Below, piece by piece: positions 25,269 through 32,292 of a DNA stretch of 32,936 nucleotides. The position numbers and the translations under genes were made by a program. The stretch spans positions 1-32,936 of the IMG/VR virus record IMGVR_UViG_3300025132_000155; one strand, written 5' to 3'. This DNA is from a virus. The stretch's first letter is position 1, and every line of letters starts with the position of its first letter. The notes beneath the pieces are model-generated. The model saw only the letters and a program-made list of their open reading frames with translations. It had not been told where the DNA came from and did no database searches.

Positions 25269-25795
25269 CTCACCTGCTCAGGCGCGTATCTGTCGATCCA
25301 CTCAACCCACTTGTCATCTCCGACCGTCTCAAGGTCTTCCAATTCTTTAGCGGTCAGCAAATCTTTTTGTGAGCCAGTGCTGATTACCAAGGCAGATCCG
25401 CCAAAGGTCTTGGTTGACCGGTAGGCAATCACGCCGTGCCCTTCTGGGAATTCTGCCAAACGCTTCTGAGCGCTGCTTTTGGCGCGATACTTAACGTAGC
25501 TCTGCGACAATGCTGCGGTTTGCCCCGGCTCTTCCTGAGAGGTCCACGCTGGTCCTGCAAGCTCCTCCAAGATCTCTGCGTGCGTGTAGGTGTCCATGCC
25601 TTGAAATGCCTCTGGCGTCTCTCCATCCCATTTAAGAATCGTCTTTGTTCCATCGACCGACAAACGCAAACCTTCACGGCTTTCAAGCGCGTGGTCAATG
25701 TATGTGTTGCCAACTAGCTCTCCATCCTCGTAGATGTCTCCGCCAGTAATTGCTTGCAGGGTCATAACAACCCATTTTCTACTTTCAAAACTCAT
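25265..25795 (-). CDS. Hypothetical protein downstream of the lectin genes
   Basis: A 176-residue protein, last gene of the leftward operon, starting 4 bases after the lectin stop. The N-terminal part is beta-like (WVVMTLQAITGGDIYEDGEL, GLRLSVDGTKTILKWDG), the centre helical and the C-terminus acidic. No family is recognised. Co-location with two lectin-domain genes suggests a structural or adhesin-assembly role. Its TAA shares bases with the TAG of the rightward operon (25265-25268), so the two operons meet with no intergenic terminator. Confidence 0.55.
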   Translation of the reverse strand: MSFESRKWVVMTLQAITGGDIYEDGELVGNTYIDHALESREGLRLSVDGTKTILKWDGETPEAFQGMDTYTHAEILEELAGPAWTSQEEPGQTAALSQSYVKYRAKSSAQKRLAEFPEGHGVIAYRSTKTFGGSALVISTGSQKDLLTAKELEDLETVGDDKWVEWIDRYAPEQVS

Positions 25796-25799
25796 GTAA

Positions 25800-26912
25800 T
25801 TAAGGGGCGTCAGTTTGTATGTTTGCGCTTCCTTGCAGGGTTGCGGTGTGTCCGTTGACTTCTTTAAGAGACACGTTGTCTAAAAAGAACTCGCAAGCGG
25901 TTGACCGCTTAAATTCAAGGTTCGCATTGCTTCCTGAAGCGACAGTGATTAGCTCATAAGAGCCACTTGTCGTGTAAGCTGTTTGAGCTGCATTGATGTC
26001 TCTAGCGATAAGCGTGCCGCTGACAACCTGCAGGTCAAACGACAGCTTGTAAGCCTTGCCTGATGTCACTGATATGTTCTGGGTAATGCCAACAAACGTC
26101 CCGTCCGAAACAATGTGAGCCGATGGTGAACCAGCAGCATTCGTTGCTATTTCAGCTGTTTGTCCACCAGTGTTGGTTACGGTCCAACTGGTAAAGTCAC
26201 CTGTTTCGTAGTCACCATTAGTAACCAGCTCTGAACCTAGTCCCGGATTCGCTTGGTCAAAGAGCAGATTACTCGTCCCATCAGCCGCAGGCACTGTAGC
26301 ATCTCCCATCCTCCACCAGTGATCCAACCCGCTCAATCCGGTCAGGTCGCCAGGCTTTCCGCCGTTATAAAGATCGTTGACGATTCCCGTCTTGTCCCCG
26401 TCAAAGATGGCAAACTCGTCGATGCTACCATCAAAGAAATTGTTCCCTCCGCGGCCAATGCGAATCCCGGTCGTGTAAGAAAGCGTGCTGCCGCCGGTAA
26501 CGCTGGAATTTACCGCTACCTCTACGCCGTCGCAAAACAGTTTTGTAGCCGTAATGTCAGACGACACAAGAACGAGCCAATGGTGCCACGCGTTGTCCGA
26601 CTGCTGAGACGTCTCGTTCCAGAAACGATAGACGCCGCCAAGAAACAGCAGAGAACGGCCTTGGCTACCCCATCTAAAATAGAATGCCCCTCGATTGATG
26701 TCTCCGTGGTCAAAAAGAGCGTTTCTAGCCGCGCTTGAGCCGTCATCGCTTTTTGCCCAGAACGAATACGTCTTGGTTGCTAGGGTAGAATCCGCAGAGG
26801 AAGTAAGATTGTCGTCCGTTGCGTCAAACAGGACGCTCTTGGTAGACACGAACGAGCTTCCCAACCGAGGAGCTGAAGCGATGCCAGCAGAGATTCCTAA
26901 AGCAAGTGCCAT
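25800..26912 (-). CDS. LamG/ConA-like lectin-domain protein, paralog 2
   Basis: A 370-residue protein; the ATG at 26912 is chosen because it gives MALALGISAG as in the neighbouring paralog and lies 5 bases after that gene's stop, although the frame is open to 26948. The first 220 residues form a laminin-G/concanavalin-like fold: FDATDDNLTSS, KTYSFWAKSDDGS, NAWHHWLVLVSSD, LFCDGVEVAVNSSV and FDGSIDEFAIFDGDKTGIVN. A second beta-sandwich (GSELVTNGDYETGDFTSWTV ... CEFFLDNVSLKEVNG) resembles carbohydrate-binding modules. It would be a virion adhesin binding host-surface glycan, encoded with the lysis genes. Its C-terminal NIQTDAP nearly equals the paralog's TIQTDTP. Confidence 0.75.
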   Translation of the reverse strand: MALALGISAGIASAPRLGSSFVSTKSVLFDATDDNLTSSADSTLATKTYSFWAKSDDGSSAARNALFDHGDINRGAFYFRWGSQGRSLLFLGGVYRFWNETSQQSDNAWHHWLVLVSSDITATKLFCDGVEVAVNSSVTGGSTLSYTTGIRIGRGGNNFFDGSIDEFAIFDGDKTGIVNDLYNGGKPGDLTGLSGLDHWWRMGDATVPAADGTSNLLFDQANPGLGSELVTNGDYETGDFTSWTVTNTGGQTAEIATNAAGSPSAHIVSDGTFVGITQNISVTSGKAYKLSFDLQVVSGTLIARDINAAQTAYTTSGSYELITVASGSNANLEFKRSTACEFFLDNVSLKEVNGHTATLQGSANIQTDAP

Positions 26913-26916
26913 GTTT

Positions 26917-28077
26917 CTAAGGGGTATCTGTCTGAATGGTTGCGCCACTAATGGTGGCCGTTTTCCCGTTTAGCTGCTTAACTGAAATATTGTCGTAAAA
27001 AGTTGTCCCAGCGGTATTGTCTCCCGCTCTTAGATAGAGGTAAATGTTTGCAGTTGATGGTGCAAAAATAGTGTCAATCTTTCCGTTTGTGCGCGCAGGC
27101 ACTTGGTTGTTACCTCCGCCTGAAATATAGACTGCAGCGCCGATATCTGAGCCATCTCCAGAAATGTCCATCTGGATTTGGTAGGCGACTCCTGCGGTAA
27201 GCGATGGAACATTCAAGCGAACACCTTCATTACTTCCGTCCGTTGTAAGTTGCAATTGCCCGCCGGTTATTTGACGAGTTGTTGGCGAGCCATATGCAAA
27301 ATAATTTGAAACATTGCCAACCGGGTCTGTGCCGTCCGCTACGCCGTCAAAAGAACCATTAGCGATTAGTTCTGAGCCTAGGCTTGTGTCTACTTGGTCA
27401 AAGATGAAATTACTCGTCCCGTCTGGTGCAGGCAGTGTAGCGTCTCCCATGCGGTAGTAAGCCTGGAGGTTGCTGGACGAAACGTAAGCGCCCGAATTCT
27501 TTGTTAGGTCAGTAGGAACCCCTGCATTATATAGAGCAGCCACCTCGTCGCTAGTAAGCGCAGAACTCCACATGGCGAACTCATCAATCGACCCGTTCAT
27601 AAAATGAGCGGTAGATGAATGGCTCATTGCGCCTACAAAAATGTTACCGCTTGGGTTGCTTGCAGAGTTTTGCGTGTAGCTAAGCGTGTCTCTAGCTACA
27701 CCATCTAGATAATAAGTTGCCGTTCCCCCGTCCGCCACCATCGCTATGTGGTGCCATTGACCAACCGCAATGTAGGCACTCAAATCCGCTCCTGAGCCAA
27801 GGTTGTTGGCATTTTGAACTCCCATTGCCGCTTTGCTGCTAGAAAATCCGAGATAGAATCTCTTGCTGTTGTGTGTCCCGCAATTCTGGTTAGACGTGAA
27901 GTCATCCATGTTAACCCAGTAAGCCATCGTTGCATTGGTGTGGATGAAGTCAGGTTGAAACCCTGTGTCCACAACATCATCCGTCCCATCAAACGAAAGG
28001 CTCTTGGTGTTAGTAAACGGCGTTCCCAATCGCGGCGCTGATGACAGACCGGCAGAAATTCCTAAAGCGAGAGCCAT
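26917..28077 (-). CDS. LamG/ConA-like lectin-domain protein, paralog 1
   Basis: A 386-residue protein from ATG 28077 (MALALGISAGLSSAPRLG), 15 bases after the endolysin stop; the longer frame to 28392 would run through the endolysin gene and is rejected. Motifs: FDGTDDVVDTGF, ATMAYWVNMDDFTS, GQWHHIAMVADGG, YYLDGVARDTLSY, MNGSIDEFAMWSSALTSDEV and AALYNAG, a classic LamG_3 order. A second carbohydrate-binding-like domain follows (ELIANGSFDG ... NIYLYLRAGDNTAG). N-terminal and C-terminal ends are shared with paralog 2 while the middles diverge, indicating duplication followed by receptor-binding divergence. It is probably an exposed virion adhesin. Confidence 0.75.
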   Translation of the reverse strand: MALALGISAGLSSAPRLGTPFTNTKSLSFDGTDDVVDTGFQPDFIHTNATMAYWVNMDDFTSNQNCGTHNSKRFYLGFSSSKAAMGVQNANNLGSGADLSAYIAVGQWHHIAMVADGGTATYYLDGVARDTLSYTQNSASNPSGNIFVGAMSHSSTAHFMNGSIDEFAMWSSALTSDEVAALYNAGVPTDLTKNSGAYVSSSNLQAYYRMGDATLPAPDGTSNFIFDQVDTSLGSELIANGSFDGVADGTDPVGNVSNYFAYGSPTTRQITGGQLQLTTDGSNEGVRLNVPSLTAGVAYQIQMDISGDGSDIGAAVYISGGGNNQVPARTNGKIDTIFAPSTANIYLYLRAGDNTAGTTFYDNISVKQLNGKTATISGATIQTDTP

Positions 28078-28091
28078 GCAATTAAGATACG

Positions 28092-28523
28092 TTACCATGT
28101 CGCATTGCTGCCACGCGTATCTACGTGGCAAAACGTAGAGTATGCAGAAATGCCGCCAAGAAACGCTCCGGCTTTTCGCAGGTTTCGCAGTTGCAGAAAC
28201 GCTGCCTGGGGACTCATGCCTTTGACCTGAAAGTCTATTGCACAATTCTTCATGTGGTAGGAATGCTTCGCGCCTTTTACCCCTTTGCGATTGTAATCCG
28301 GTGAGCGGTAAATCGACGTTAGTGTGATCGGTTTTTTGATGTAGTGCCGCAGCGCATCTAGGGTGTTGATGGTCGGGACAAGCGCGTCCCACATCTCTTC
28401 AGGCGGCAGGGAATTCTTGACTCCATTACGCACTGCATCTGCGTAACTGCAAATTTCTTCAGGCTCGAAATAACGAAGGCGCAGTGCCCGCAAAAAAGAG
28501 GTGTAGGAATCAGCGTTGCTCAT
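28092..28523 (-). CDS. Peptidase M15-type endolysin
   Basis: A 143-residue lysin that would cleave peptide crosslinks of peptidoglycan at the end of infection. M15_3-type motifs: SIYRSPDYN (residues 70-78), AKHSYHMKNCAIDFQV with zinc ligands His90 and Asp97, and CHVDTRG with His133 and Asp135. It overlaps the upstream membrane/coiled-coil gene by 14 bases. There is no signal peptide, so release needs a holin, for which a candidate lies at 29603-29800 in the same orientation. Length is typical for single-domain M15 phage lysins. Confidence 0.8.
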   Translation of the reverse strand: MSNADSYTSFLRALRLRYFEPEEICSYADAVRNGVKNSLPPEEMWDALVPTINTLDALRHYIKKPITLTSIYRSPDYNRKGVKGAKHSYHMKNCAIDFQVKGMSPQAAFLQLRNLRKAGAFLGGISAYSTFCHVDTRGSNATW

Positions 28524-28737
28524 TGTCTTGGAGGATGGCAGCGATTTGGTCGTGCAGCTTTTCTCTGTCCTGCTCGCAGGCGACTAACCGCCGCCGCACG
28601 TCAGTCAGTTGAGCATCGTAATTGTTTTCTACCTTCTGAGTTAGCACGTCATTGCGCTTGTTTAGAAACCAAACGGCGACACATAACGCCGCAATCAGTC
28701 CTCCGTGTTCAACTAGATTGGTCAAAGTGGGATCCAC
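28510..28737 (-). CDS. Membrane-anchored coiled-coil protein, possible inner-membrane spanin
   Basis: A 75-residue protein from GTG 28737. One N-terminal transmembrane helix (GGLIAALCVAVWFLNKR) precedes a charged coiled coil (NDVLTQKVENNYDAQLTDVR, LVACEQDREKLHDQIAAILQ). This is the design of i-spanins (Rz) and of some holin-associated proteins. It immediately precedes and overlaps the endolysin gene. The lipoprotein at 29800-29949 could be its outer-membrane partner. No GTG-associated Shine-Dalgarno site is seen. Confidence 0.55.
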   Translation of the reverse strand: MDPTLTNLVEHGGLIAALCVAVWFLNKRNDVLTQKVENNYDAQLTDVRRRLVACEQDREKLHDQIAAILQDNEQR

Positions 28738-29000
28738 GGAATAATCCTACCGCAAAGTGTCTCACGCCCTTGTTTCGCAGTGCGCGGGCACACCATTACA
28801 GGCGTCTTAAAGATAACAAAACATCGACTGGTTTCTTTTCTTCATCGTATTTAATGATGTTCCAAAAAAGTGCTTGTGCCGCAACAATTTACGCTCAGCA
28901 TGACCAATGCTAATTCTCGTGATTACCGCTTGCTGACTGACTTGTGCAGCATGGTCAACATGAGGACTCAGCCTATACACACACAAACACGCTCTTGCCC

Positions 29001-29432
29001 ATGAAGCTCTCTGATTCCCGACGATTTGCAGACCCCCACGATTTTAAGAGTCCGTCCGCCGTGACAATCACCGTCAACCCTGATCCCGAAGCTGACGAGT
29101 ATTGTGTTAATGTGGAGAGCAACATTGAGAGGCGCTCGACCATCGCGGCATTGCTAAAAGCAGTTGCCAAAATGATGCCTTATCTAAACCCGCGCACCGC
29201 CATGTCCGCTTACACTGCAAGCGGCTGCGGTTCTAAGGAAAAGAAAATGATTGCGAACACCGTGATTCAAAATCCGTTGCCTAAAAACACTGAGCCTGTC
29301 TCCATCACGGTCAACATTCACCCTCTCAAAAGCGGACAGGCAGTCCATCAACTGTTCTCTACGCTCCCAGCAGCAACGACGAAGAAGCTATTGAACGCGA
29401 TGCACGAACCATTGATGGAAAAGGTCAAGTAG
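29001..29432 (+). CDS. Hypothetical + strand protein inside the leftward lysis region
   Basis: A 143-residue protein from ATG 29001 (GTG 28944 is an alternative). It has two similar halves: SAVTITVNPDPEADEYCV ... TIAALLKAVAKMMP and VSITVNIHPLKSGQAVHQLF ... TTKKLLNAMHEPL, each a Val/Thr strand VTITVNxxP followed by a helix, suggesting an internal duplication. No family is recognised. It converges with the small - strand gene ending at 29425 (8-base overlap). The 260 bases before it contain no gene and presumably hold its promoter. Opposite polarity to its surroundings suggests an independently expressed lysogeny or accessory gene. Confidence 0.5.
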   Translation: MKLSDSRRFADPHDFKSPSAVTITVNPDPEADEYCVNVESNIERRSTIAALLKAVAKMMPYLNPRTAMSAYTASGCGSKEKKMIANTVIQNPLPKNTEPVSITVNIHPLKSGQAVHQLFSTLPAATTKKLLNAMHEPLMEKVK

Positions 29433-29613
29433 ACTGCAAACCGCCTGCGCAATCACTAATTAATCGTCGCAGCAGCTTTACCCGTTTTAGATTCTCGCCT
29501 CGCAACGATTGCTCAAGAGCTTCTAGCTCCTGCTGAATCACCATCTCCCTCGATACTTGACGGATCTGCCCCCAGTAGGGACGCACGTCTATGGTCGCAC
29601 CGTTAGCTGCCAC
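29425..29613 (-). CDS. Small hypothetical coiled-coil protein
   Basis: A 62-residue protein from GTG 29613, overlapping the holin stop by 11 bases. The central region MVIQQELEALEQSLRGENLK predicts a short coiled coil and the C-terminus is RVKLLRRLISDCAGG. There is no membrane segment. Tight coupling to the holin-like gene suggests membership of the lysis cassette. No family was recognised. Confidence 0.45.
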   Translation of the reverse strand: MAANGATIDVRPYWGQIRQVSREMVIQQELEALEQSLRGENLKRVKLLRRLISDCAGGLQST

Positions 29614-29800
29614 TCAGTGAAAGCGGTTTTCCAGTCAATCCCCGCAGGATAATAATAACGCCGCCCAGGATCGCGCCTATTACGTTCCAGTTGTTGTTGA
29701 GAAACTCTCTGCTCTCAGGAAACTTAGCGCCCACCACACTCACGACACTGGTCAGCAATCCCAACCAGATCGTCTTACTCTTCAGCGGTTTCTTTGCCAT
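29603..29800 (-). CDS. Holin-like small membrane protein
   Basis: A 65-residue protein with a basic N-terminus (MAKKPLKSKT), a first hydrophobic helix (IWLGLLTSVVSVVGA), a polar turn (KFPESREFLNNNWN) and a second hydrophobic helix (VIGAILGGVIIILRGLTG). Two transmembrane segments with this turn are characteristic of a widespread family of small phage holins, which open the inner membrane for the endolysin. Its ATG shares a base with the TAA of the upstream lipoprotein gene. Confidence 0.7.
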   Translation of the reverse strand: MAKKPLKSKTIWLGLLTSVVSVVGAKFPESREFLNNNWNVIGAILGGVIIILRGLTGKPLSLSGS

Positions 29801-29949
29801 TACTGAAACAGATCAAAAAGGTTGCCAGCGTTTACGTCCGCCTCTGTCTCCAGAGATACCTTGAATCCAGCGCAGCTACTCAGTGCCAGTGTCACGCCGG
29901 TCGCCACTATCAGCGCCGCCCAAAGAATGGTGTTGTTCATGCCCATCAT
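29800..29949 (-). CDS. Small lipoprotein, possible outer-membrane spanin
   Basis: A 49-residue product from ATG 29949 (29946 and 29940 are also possible starts; the frame is open to 30012). MNNTILWAALIVATGVTLAL leads to the lipobox LSSC, giving a mature peptide of about 26 residues starting CAGFKVSLETEADVNAG. It overlaps the 3' end of the HTH gene in another frame by 74 bases and ends TAATG onto the holin. A tiny mature lipoprotein beside lysis genes fits an Rz1-type o-spanin or a superinfection-exclusion lipoprotein; evidence cannot separate these. Confidence 0.55.
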   Translation of the reverse strand: MMGMNNTILWAALIVATGVTLALSSCAGFKVSLETEADVNAGNLFDLFQ

Positions 29950-30460
29950 TAGAGCATGACCTGTCCGGTGCTTTGGCTTCATCTTTCCGTGCAGGAATTG
30001 CAAACCTTTCAATTAGCTCTGCGCGAACGACGTTTGGGTCGCAAAACACTTTTCCTCCAATTTTCATAAACGAGAAGTATCCCCTTGCCCGCCAATCGTG
30101 CCAAGTTCGTGAAGAAGGACCGGAAGAATCTGGAAACAGGTACATGCGGGTCGCCCCAAAACTAAGGAATTTCCCCGGTTCAATCCCCGGCGGGAAAGCG
30201 ACTTCCTCAGTGTCTTTCTCTTCTAAGTCGATGCCACAATCCCTATTTTTAGCGATCTCTTCTGCGCTGATGACCGCGTCATTTACCCAATCATACCGCT
30301 TTCTCCACCTCGATAGAGTCCGAGCGTCAATGCCAACTAATGGACACGCCTTGCTCTTTGAAAGTCCCCGACGAAGCTTCTGACAAAGCACCTCAATTGT
30401 CTCAAAGCTTAGTTTGCTGTATCCGTTTTCGCCCATCCTATCCATGTCTTCATAATTCAT
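29876..30460 (-). CDS. Double-HTH DNA-binding regulator
   Basis: From ATG 30460 the product has 194 residues (GTG 30496 would give 206). The N-terminal HTH, YSKLSFETIEVLCQKLRRGL and KACPLVGIDARTLSRWRKRY, resembles terminase-small/transposase-type homeodomain folds. The C-terminal one, TRMYLFPDSSGPSSRTWHDW with ARGYFSFMKIGGKVFCDPNV, has the winged excisionase-like pattern (recognition helix, G-wing, final helix VRAELIERF). Two DNA-binding units in one chain would suit tandem or spaced repeats. The gene lies about 110-220 bases downstream of iteron cluster 2, so it may control itself, the lysis operon and attP. No Shine-Dalgarno site is clear. Regulator identity is inference. Confidence 0.6.
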   Translation of the reverse strand: MNYEDMDRMGENGYSKLSFETIEVLCQKLRRGLSKSKACPLVGIDARTLSRWRKRYDWVNDAVISAEEIAKNRDCGIDLEEKDTEEVAFPPGIEPGKFLSFGATRMYLFPDSSGPSSRTWHDWRARGYFSFMKIGGKVFCDPNVVRAELIERFAIPARKDEAKAPDRSCSNDGHEQHHSLGGADSGDRRDTGTE

Positions 30461-30623
30461 CCAATCAATCAAAACAGAGAGGGAAGCGAGCAGCACGCCA
30501 GTGATGCGCTGCTAGTGAGCACAGCGAACGGTAAGCTCTTCCTTTCTTAGCGCACGCTATCCCGCTCTCTCCCTCCAAACCAAAATTATAAAGGGTATCG
30601 TCAAGACAGAAAGATATTTCTGC

Positions 30624-30680
30624 TTGGTATACCTTTGTATACCAAAGGGGGACAAACCCATACCAAGCTATACAAAGCTA
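30624..30680 (-). repeat. Iteron cluster 2 upstream of the HTH regulator
   Basis: It contains an inverted repeat TTGGTATAC (30624-30632) / GTATACCAA (30637-30645) with a 4-base spacer, then tandem 10-mers ATACCAAGCT and ATACAAAGCT (30660-30679). Bases 30652-30671, read on the - strand, match the attP cluster at 18/20. It belongs to the same dispersed repeat family as clusters 1 and 3. Confidence 0.75.
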
Positions 30681-30686
30681 TGACAT
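30657..30686 (-). promoter_or_regulatory. Putative leftward promoter overlapped by iterons
   Basis: Reading leftward, ATGTCA (30681-30686) could be a -35 and TATGGG (30657-30662) a -10, 18 bases apart. The iterons fill the spacer, so a protein bound there would block or reorganise RNA polymerase. The arrangement parallels the promoter at 31527-31556. The -10 is a poor match, so confidence is low when taken alone. Confidence 0.4.
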
Positions 30687-31185
30687 TACGACACCAGTCG
30701 AAGCACTCGACACGTCATTAAGTCATGTCGATCCGTCGCCCCAGAATCGACTCATATGCCTTTCTCAGCAGTGCTACGCGCAACATTGCATACGCTCTCC
30801 ACTCCCATGCTGCGACACTCTCACGACCATCCTCACACGATCATAGGGAAGGTGAGTAGGAACGGTTCCCCGGGACGAGCTAAGCCTTGAAACAATTAGC
30901 CAGGGCGCGGAATCCACACAATATCTGGTATGGCAGGGACGCTAAAACACACGCATTTGCCCGAGTCTCTCAAACCCCTTGTTTTATAGGGCGAGAATAA
31001 TCGCGGAGTCCGCATTTTGTAGATTGTTGGAAGTTATAGGGGGGGAGGGGGTCAGCGGCTGGCGAGATTTGCTCACCAAAACCGGTCTACTAACCTTTGA
31101 AAAAATCCGGCAAAGGGCGGGAGTCTAGCGTGCGCTAAAGCGTGTGCTAAAGCTACCAAACCAAACCAGATCCAATTAGATCAGA
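30687..31185. other. Non-coding control region
   Basis: About 500 bases without a convincing gene. Visible features are a G-tract (seven G, A, five G at about 31039-31051), a tandem 12-mer CGTGCGCTAAAG / CGTGTGCTAAAG (31129-31152) and a pyrimidine-rich, gene-poor composition around 30740-30840. It may hold a replication origin, packaging site or untranslated RNA; nothing decisive is seen. Confidence 0.4.
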
Positions 31186-31470
31186 TTACTGTTGGGACTT
31201 GGCGTAGAAATCCTCTGTCAGTTTCTCGACTTCCTTTTGGAGCGACTGGATGTGGAGGTTTTGCCGGACATCGTCTGGGAGTGCGCCTAGTTTGCCTACA
31301 GGCCAGTCTCTGACGAAGATTGCGTGTTTTTCGACATCCTTGGAGATCATCTGGATTTGAAAATCATTATGCTGAACTTTGGAGGAGAGGTTTGACGCCC
31401 ACCAGACGATAGCGGCAGCTTGCGCTGCGAGGGTGAGGATAAGTTTGGTATGTTGGGAAAGGGTATTCAT
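31186..31470 (-). CDS. Small membrane protein with coiled coil
   Basis: A 94-residue protein: N-terminal cytoplasmic tail, one transmembrane helix (LILTLAAQAAAIVWWASNL), then a hydrophilic region ending in a coiled coil (NLHIQSLQKEVEKLTEDFYA). The layout resembles i-spanins and other small phage membrane proteins. Its ATG lies about 50 bases downstream of the predicted iteron-covered promoter, so it is likely under the control of the iteron-binding factor. It could be a second spanin, a superinfection-exclusion protein or a lysis modulator. Confidence 0.55.
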   Translation of the reverse strand: MNTLSQHTKLILTLAAQAAAIVWWASNLSSKVQHNDFQIQMISKDVEKHAIFVRDWPVGKLGALPDDVRQNLHIQSLQKEVEKLTEDFYAKSQQ

Positions 31471-31521
31471 GGTGAGGATACTTTGATGCCTGGTGTCCTA
31501 TGGTTTGAAAAAGTTACCCTT

Positions 31522-31556
31522 ACAAAGCTATACCAAAGCATACCAAAGTATGACAA
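31522..31556 (-). promoter_or_regulatory. Leftward promoter with iteron cluster 3 in the spacer
   Basis: On the - strand, TTGTCA (31551-31556; 5/6 of the -35 consensus) and TATAGC (31527-31532) are 18 bases apart. Tandem 10-mers TACAAAGCTA, TACCAAAGCA and TACCAAAGTA (31521-31550 on the + strand) occupy the promoter. Bases 31522-31541 match the attP cluster at 17/20. The expected transcript start near 31520 gives a leader of about 50 bases to the 31470 ATG. Confidence 0.6.
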
Positions 31557-31761
31557 CTACTACTGGTCTAGTAGAAACGTGTTGCTGAGTTAATTATTGG
31601 GTCATACAACCGACCTAAGTGTTCCCGCTTTACGTGATCCTTACAGCGATTGACTAGATTTGGATGAGAGAAGCGTTCGCAAGGAGTGGCAACACTTGCG
31701 TTCATAGTGTGATAGGCGGGACGGGGTGCTGGGTTACCTCGTCCCGCCTTACTAACTGACA
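31557..31761 (+). promoter_or_regulatory. Leader of the rightward packaging operon with a start-proximal hairpin
   Basis: A possible promoter TTGCTG (near 31581) -17- TACAAC precedes a leader of about 150 bases. Just before the ATG at 31762, AGGCGGGACG (31714-31723) and CGTCCCGCCT (31740-31749) form a perfect 10-bp stem with a 16-base loop. No Shine-Dalgarno site is seen between hairpin and start, so the hairpin may influence translation, or be a terminator stem lacking a T-run. Confidence 0.4.
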
Positions 31762-32292
31762 ATGGAATTGGCAGAATCAGGATCTGACGACGAGTTACTG
31801 GCGCGAGAGATTGCGGACAGTGTGGCGTGGGTAGCTGCGGTGGATTGCCCGGACAAGGGGAGAAAGTTGGAGCATCAGAACAGTGAAAAGGCGTGTCAGG
31901 CGATAGCATTGTTGTGTCGAGGGGTGCCGATGCGGACGATAAGTAAGGAATGCGGGGTAGGATTGAGGGTTTTGCGCCGATTAAAGGTGGAGCACAGCGA
32001 GGTAATTGAGAGCACAAAGCAGAATCGTGCGATACAGGCTACCCGGTTGCAGTTAAAGGCGGCAGATGCTTTGGAAAAGAAGCTGGAAGACGTATTGCGG
32101 GATGACGAGGTGCGTGGGAAGACAAGCGTAAAGGATTTGGCGATGGGATTTGGGATCTGCACGGACAAATCGCGCCTATTGCATGGTGAAAACACGGTTG
32201 TGACGCACGAGCACAAGGTGACGTTGGAGGATGCCCGGGCAGCGATTGAGGAGGCAAAGAAAGAGGTGAACAAGGAGGTAATAGACGTATGA
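31762..32292 (+). CDS. HTH protein, candidate small terminase subunit
   Basis: A 176-residue protein. Residues about 45-80 (KACQAIALLCRGVPMRTISK, ECGVGLRVLRRLKVEHSEVI) form a homeodomain-like HTH as in terminase small subunits and transposase-type domains. The middle is a long helix (ATRLQLKAADALEKKLEDVL) and the C-terminus is an acidic helix (LEDARAAIEEAKKEVNKEV). Small terminases bind the packaging site and form rings with such helices. It begins the + strand gene run that should continue to the large terminase and portal. A transcriptional regulator is the main alternative. Its TGA overlaps the next ATG. Confidence 0.5.
   Translation: MELAESGSDDELLAREIADSVAWVAAVDCPDKGRKLEHQNSEKACQAIALLCRGVPMRTISKECGVGLRVLRRLKVEHSEVIESTKQNRAIQATRLQLKAADALEKKLEDVLRDDEVRGKTSVKDLAMGFGICTDKSRLLHGENTVVTHEHKVTLEDARAAIEEAKKEVNKEVIDV

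Noticed and set aside
25800-28077. Diversity-generating retroelement acting on the lectin genes
   Set aside because: There is no reverse transcriptase in the window, and the paralog differences are spread out and not confined to adenine positions of a template repeat.
26917-28392. A 491-residue reading of the first lectin gene starting inside the endolysin
   Set aside because: The extra N-terminal residues lie antiphase over the M15 endolysin gene; the paralog shares the MALALG start, which follows the endolysin stop by 15 bases.
30725-30859. A 44-codon ORF in the gene-free region
   Set aside because: No ribosome binding site, His/Ser/Arg-rich unusual composition and no recognisable pattern; coding is not supported.
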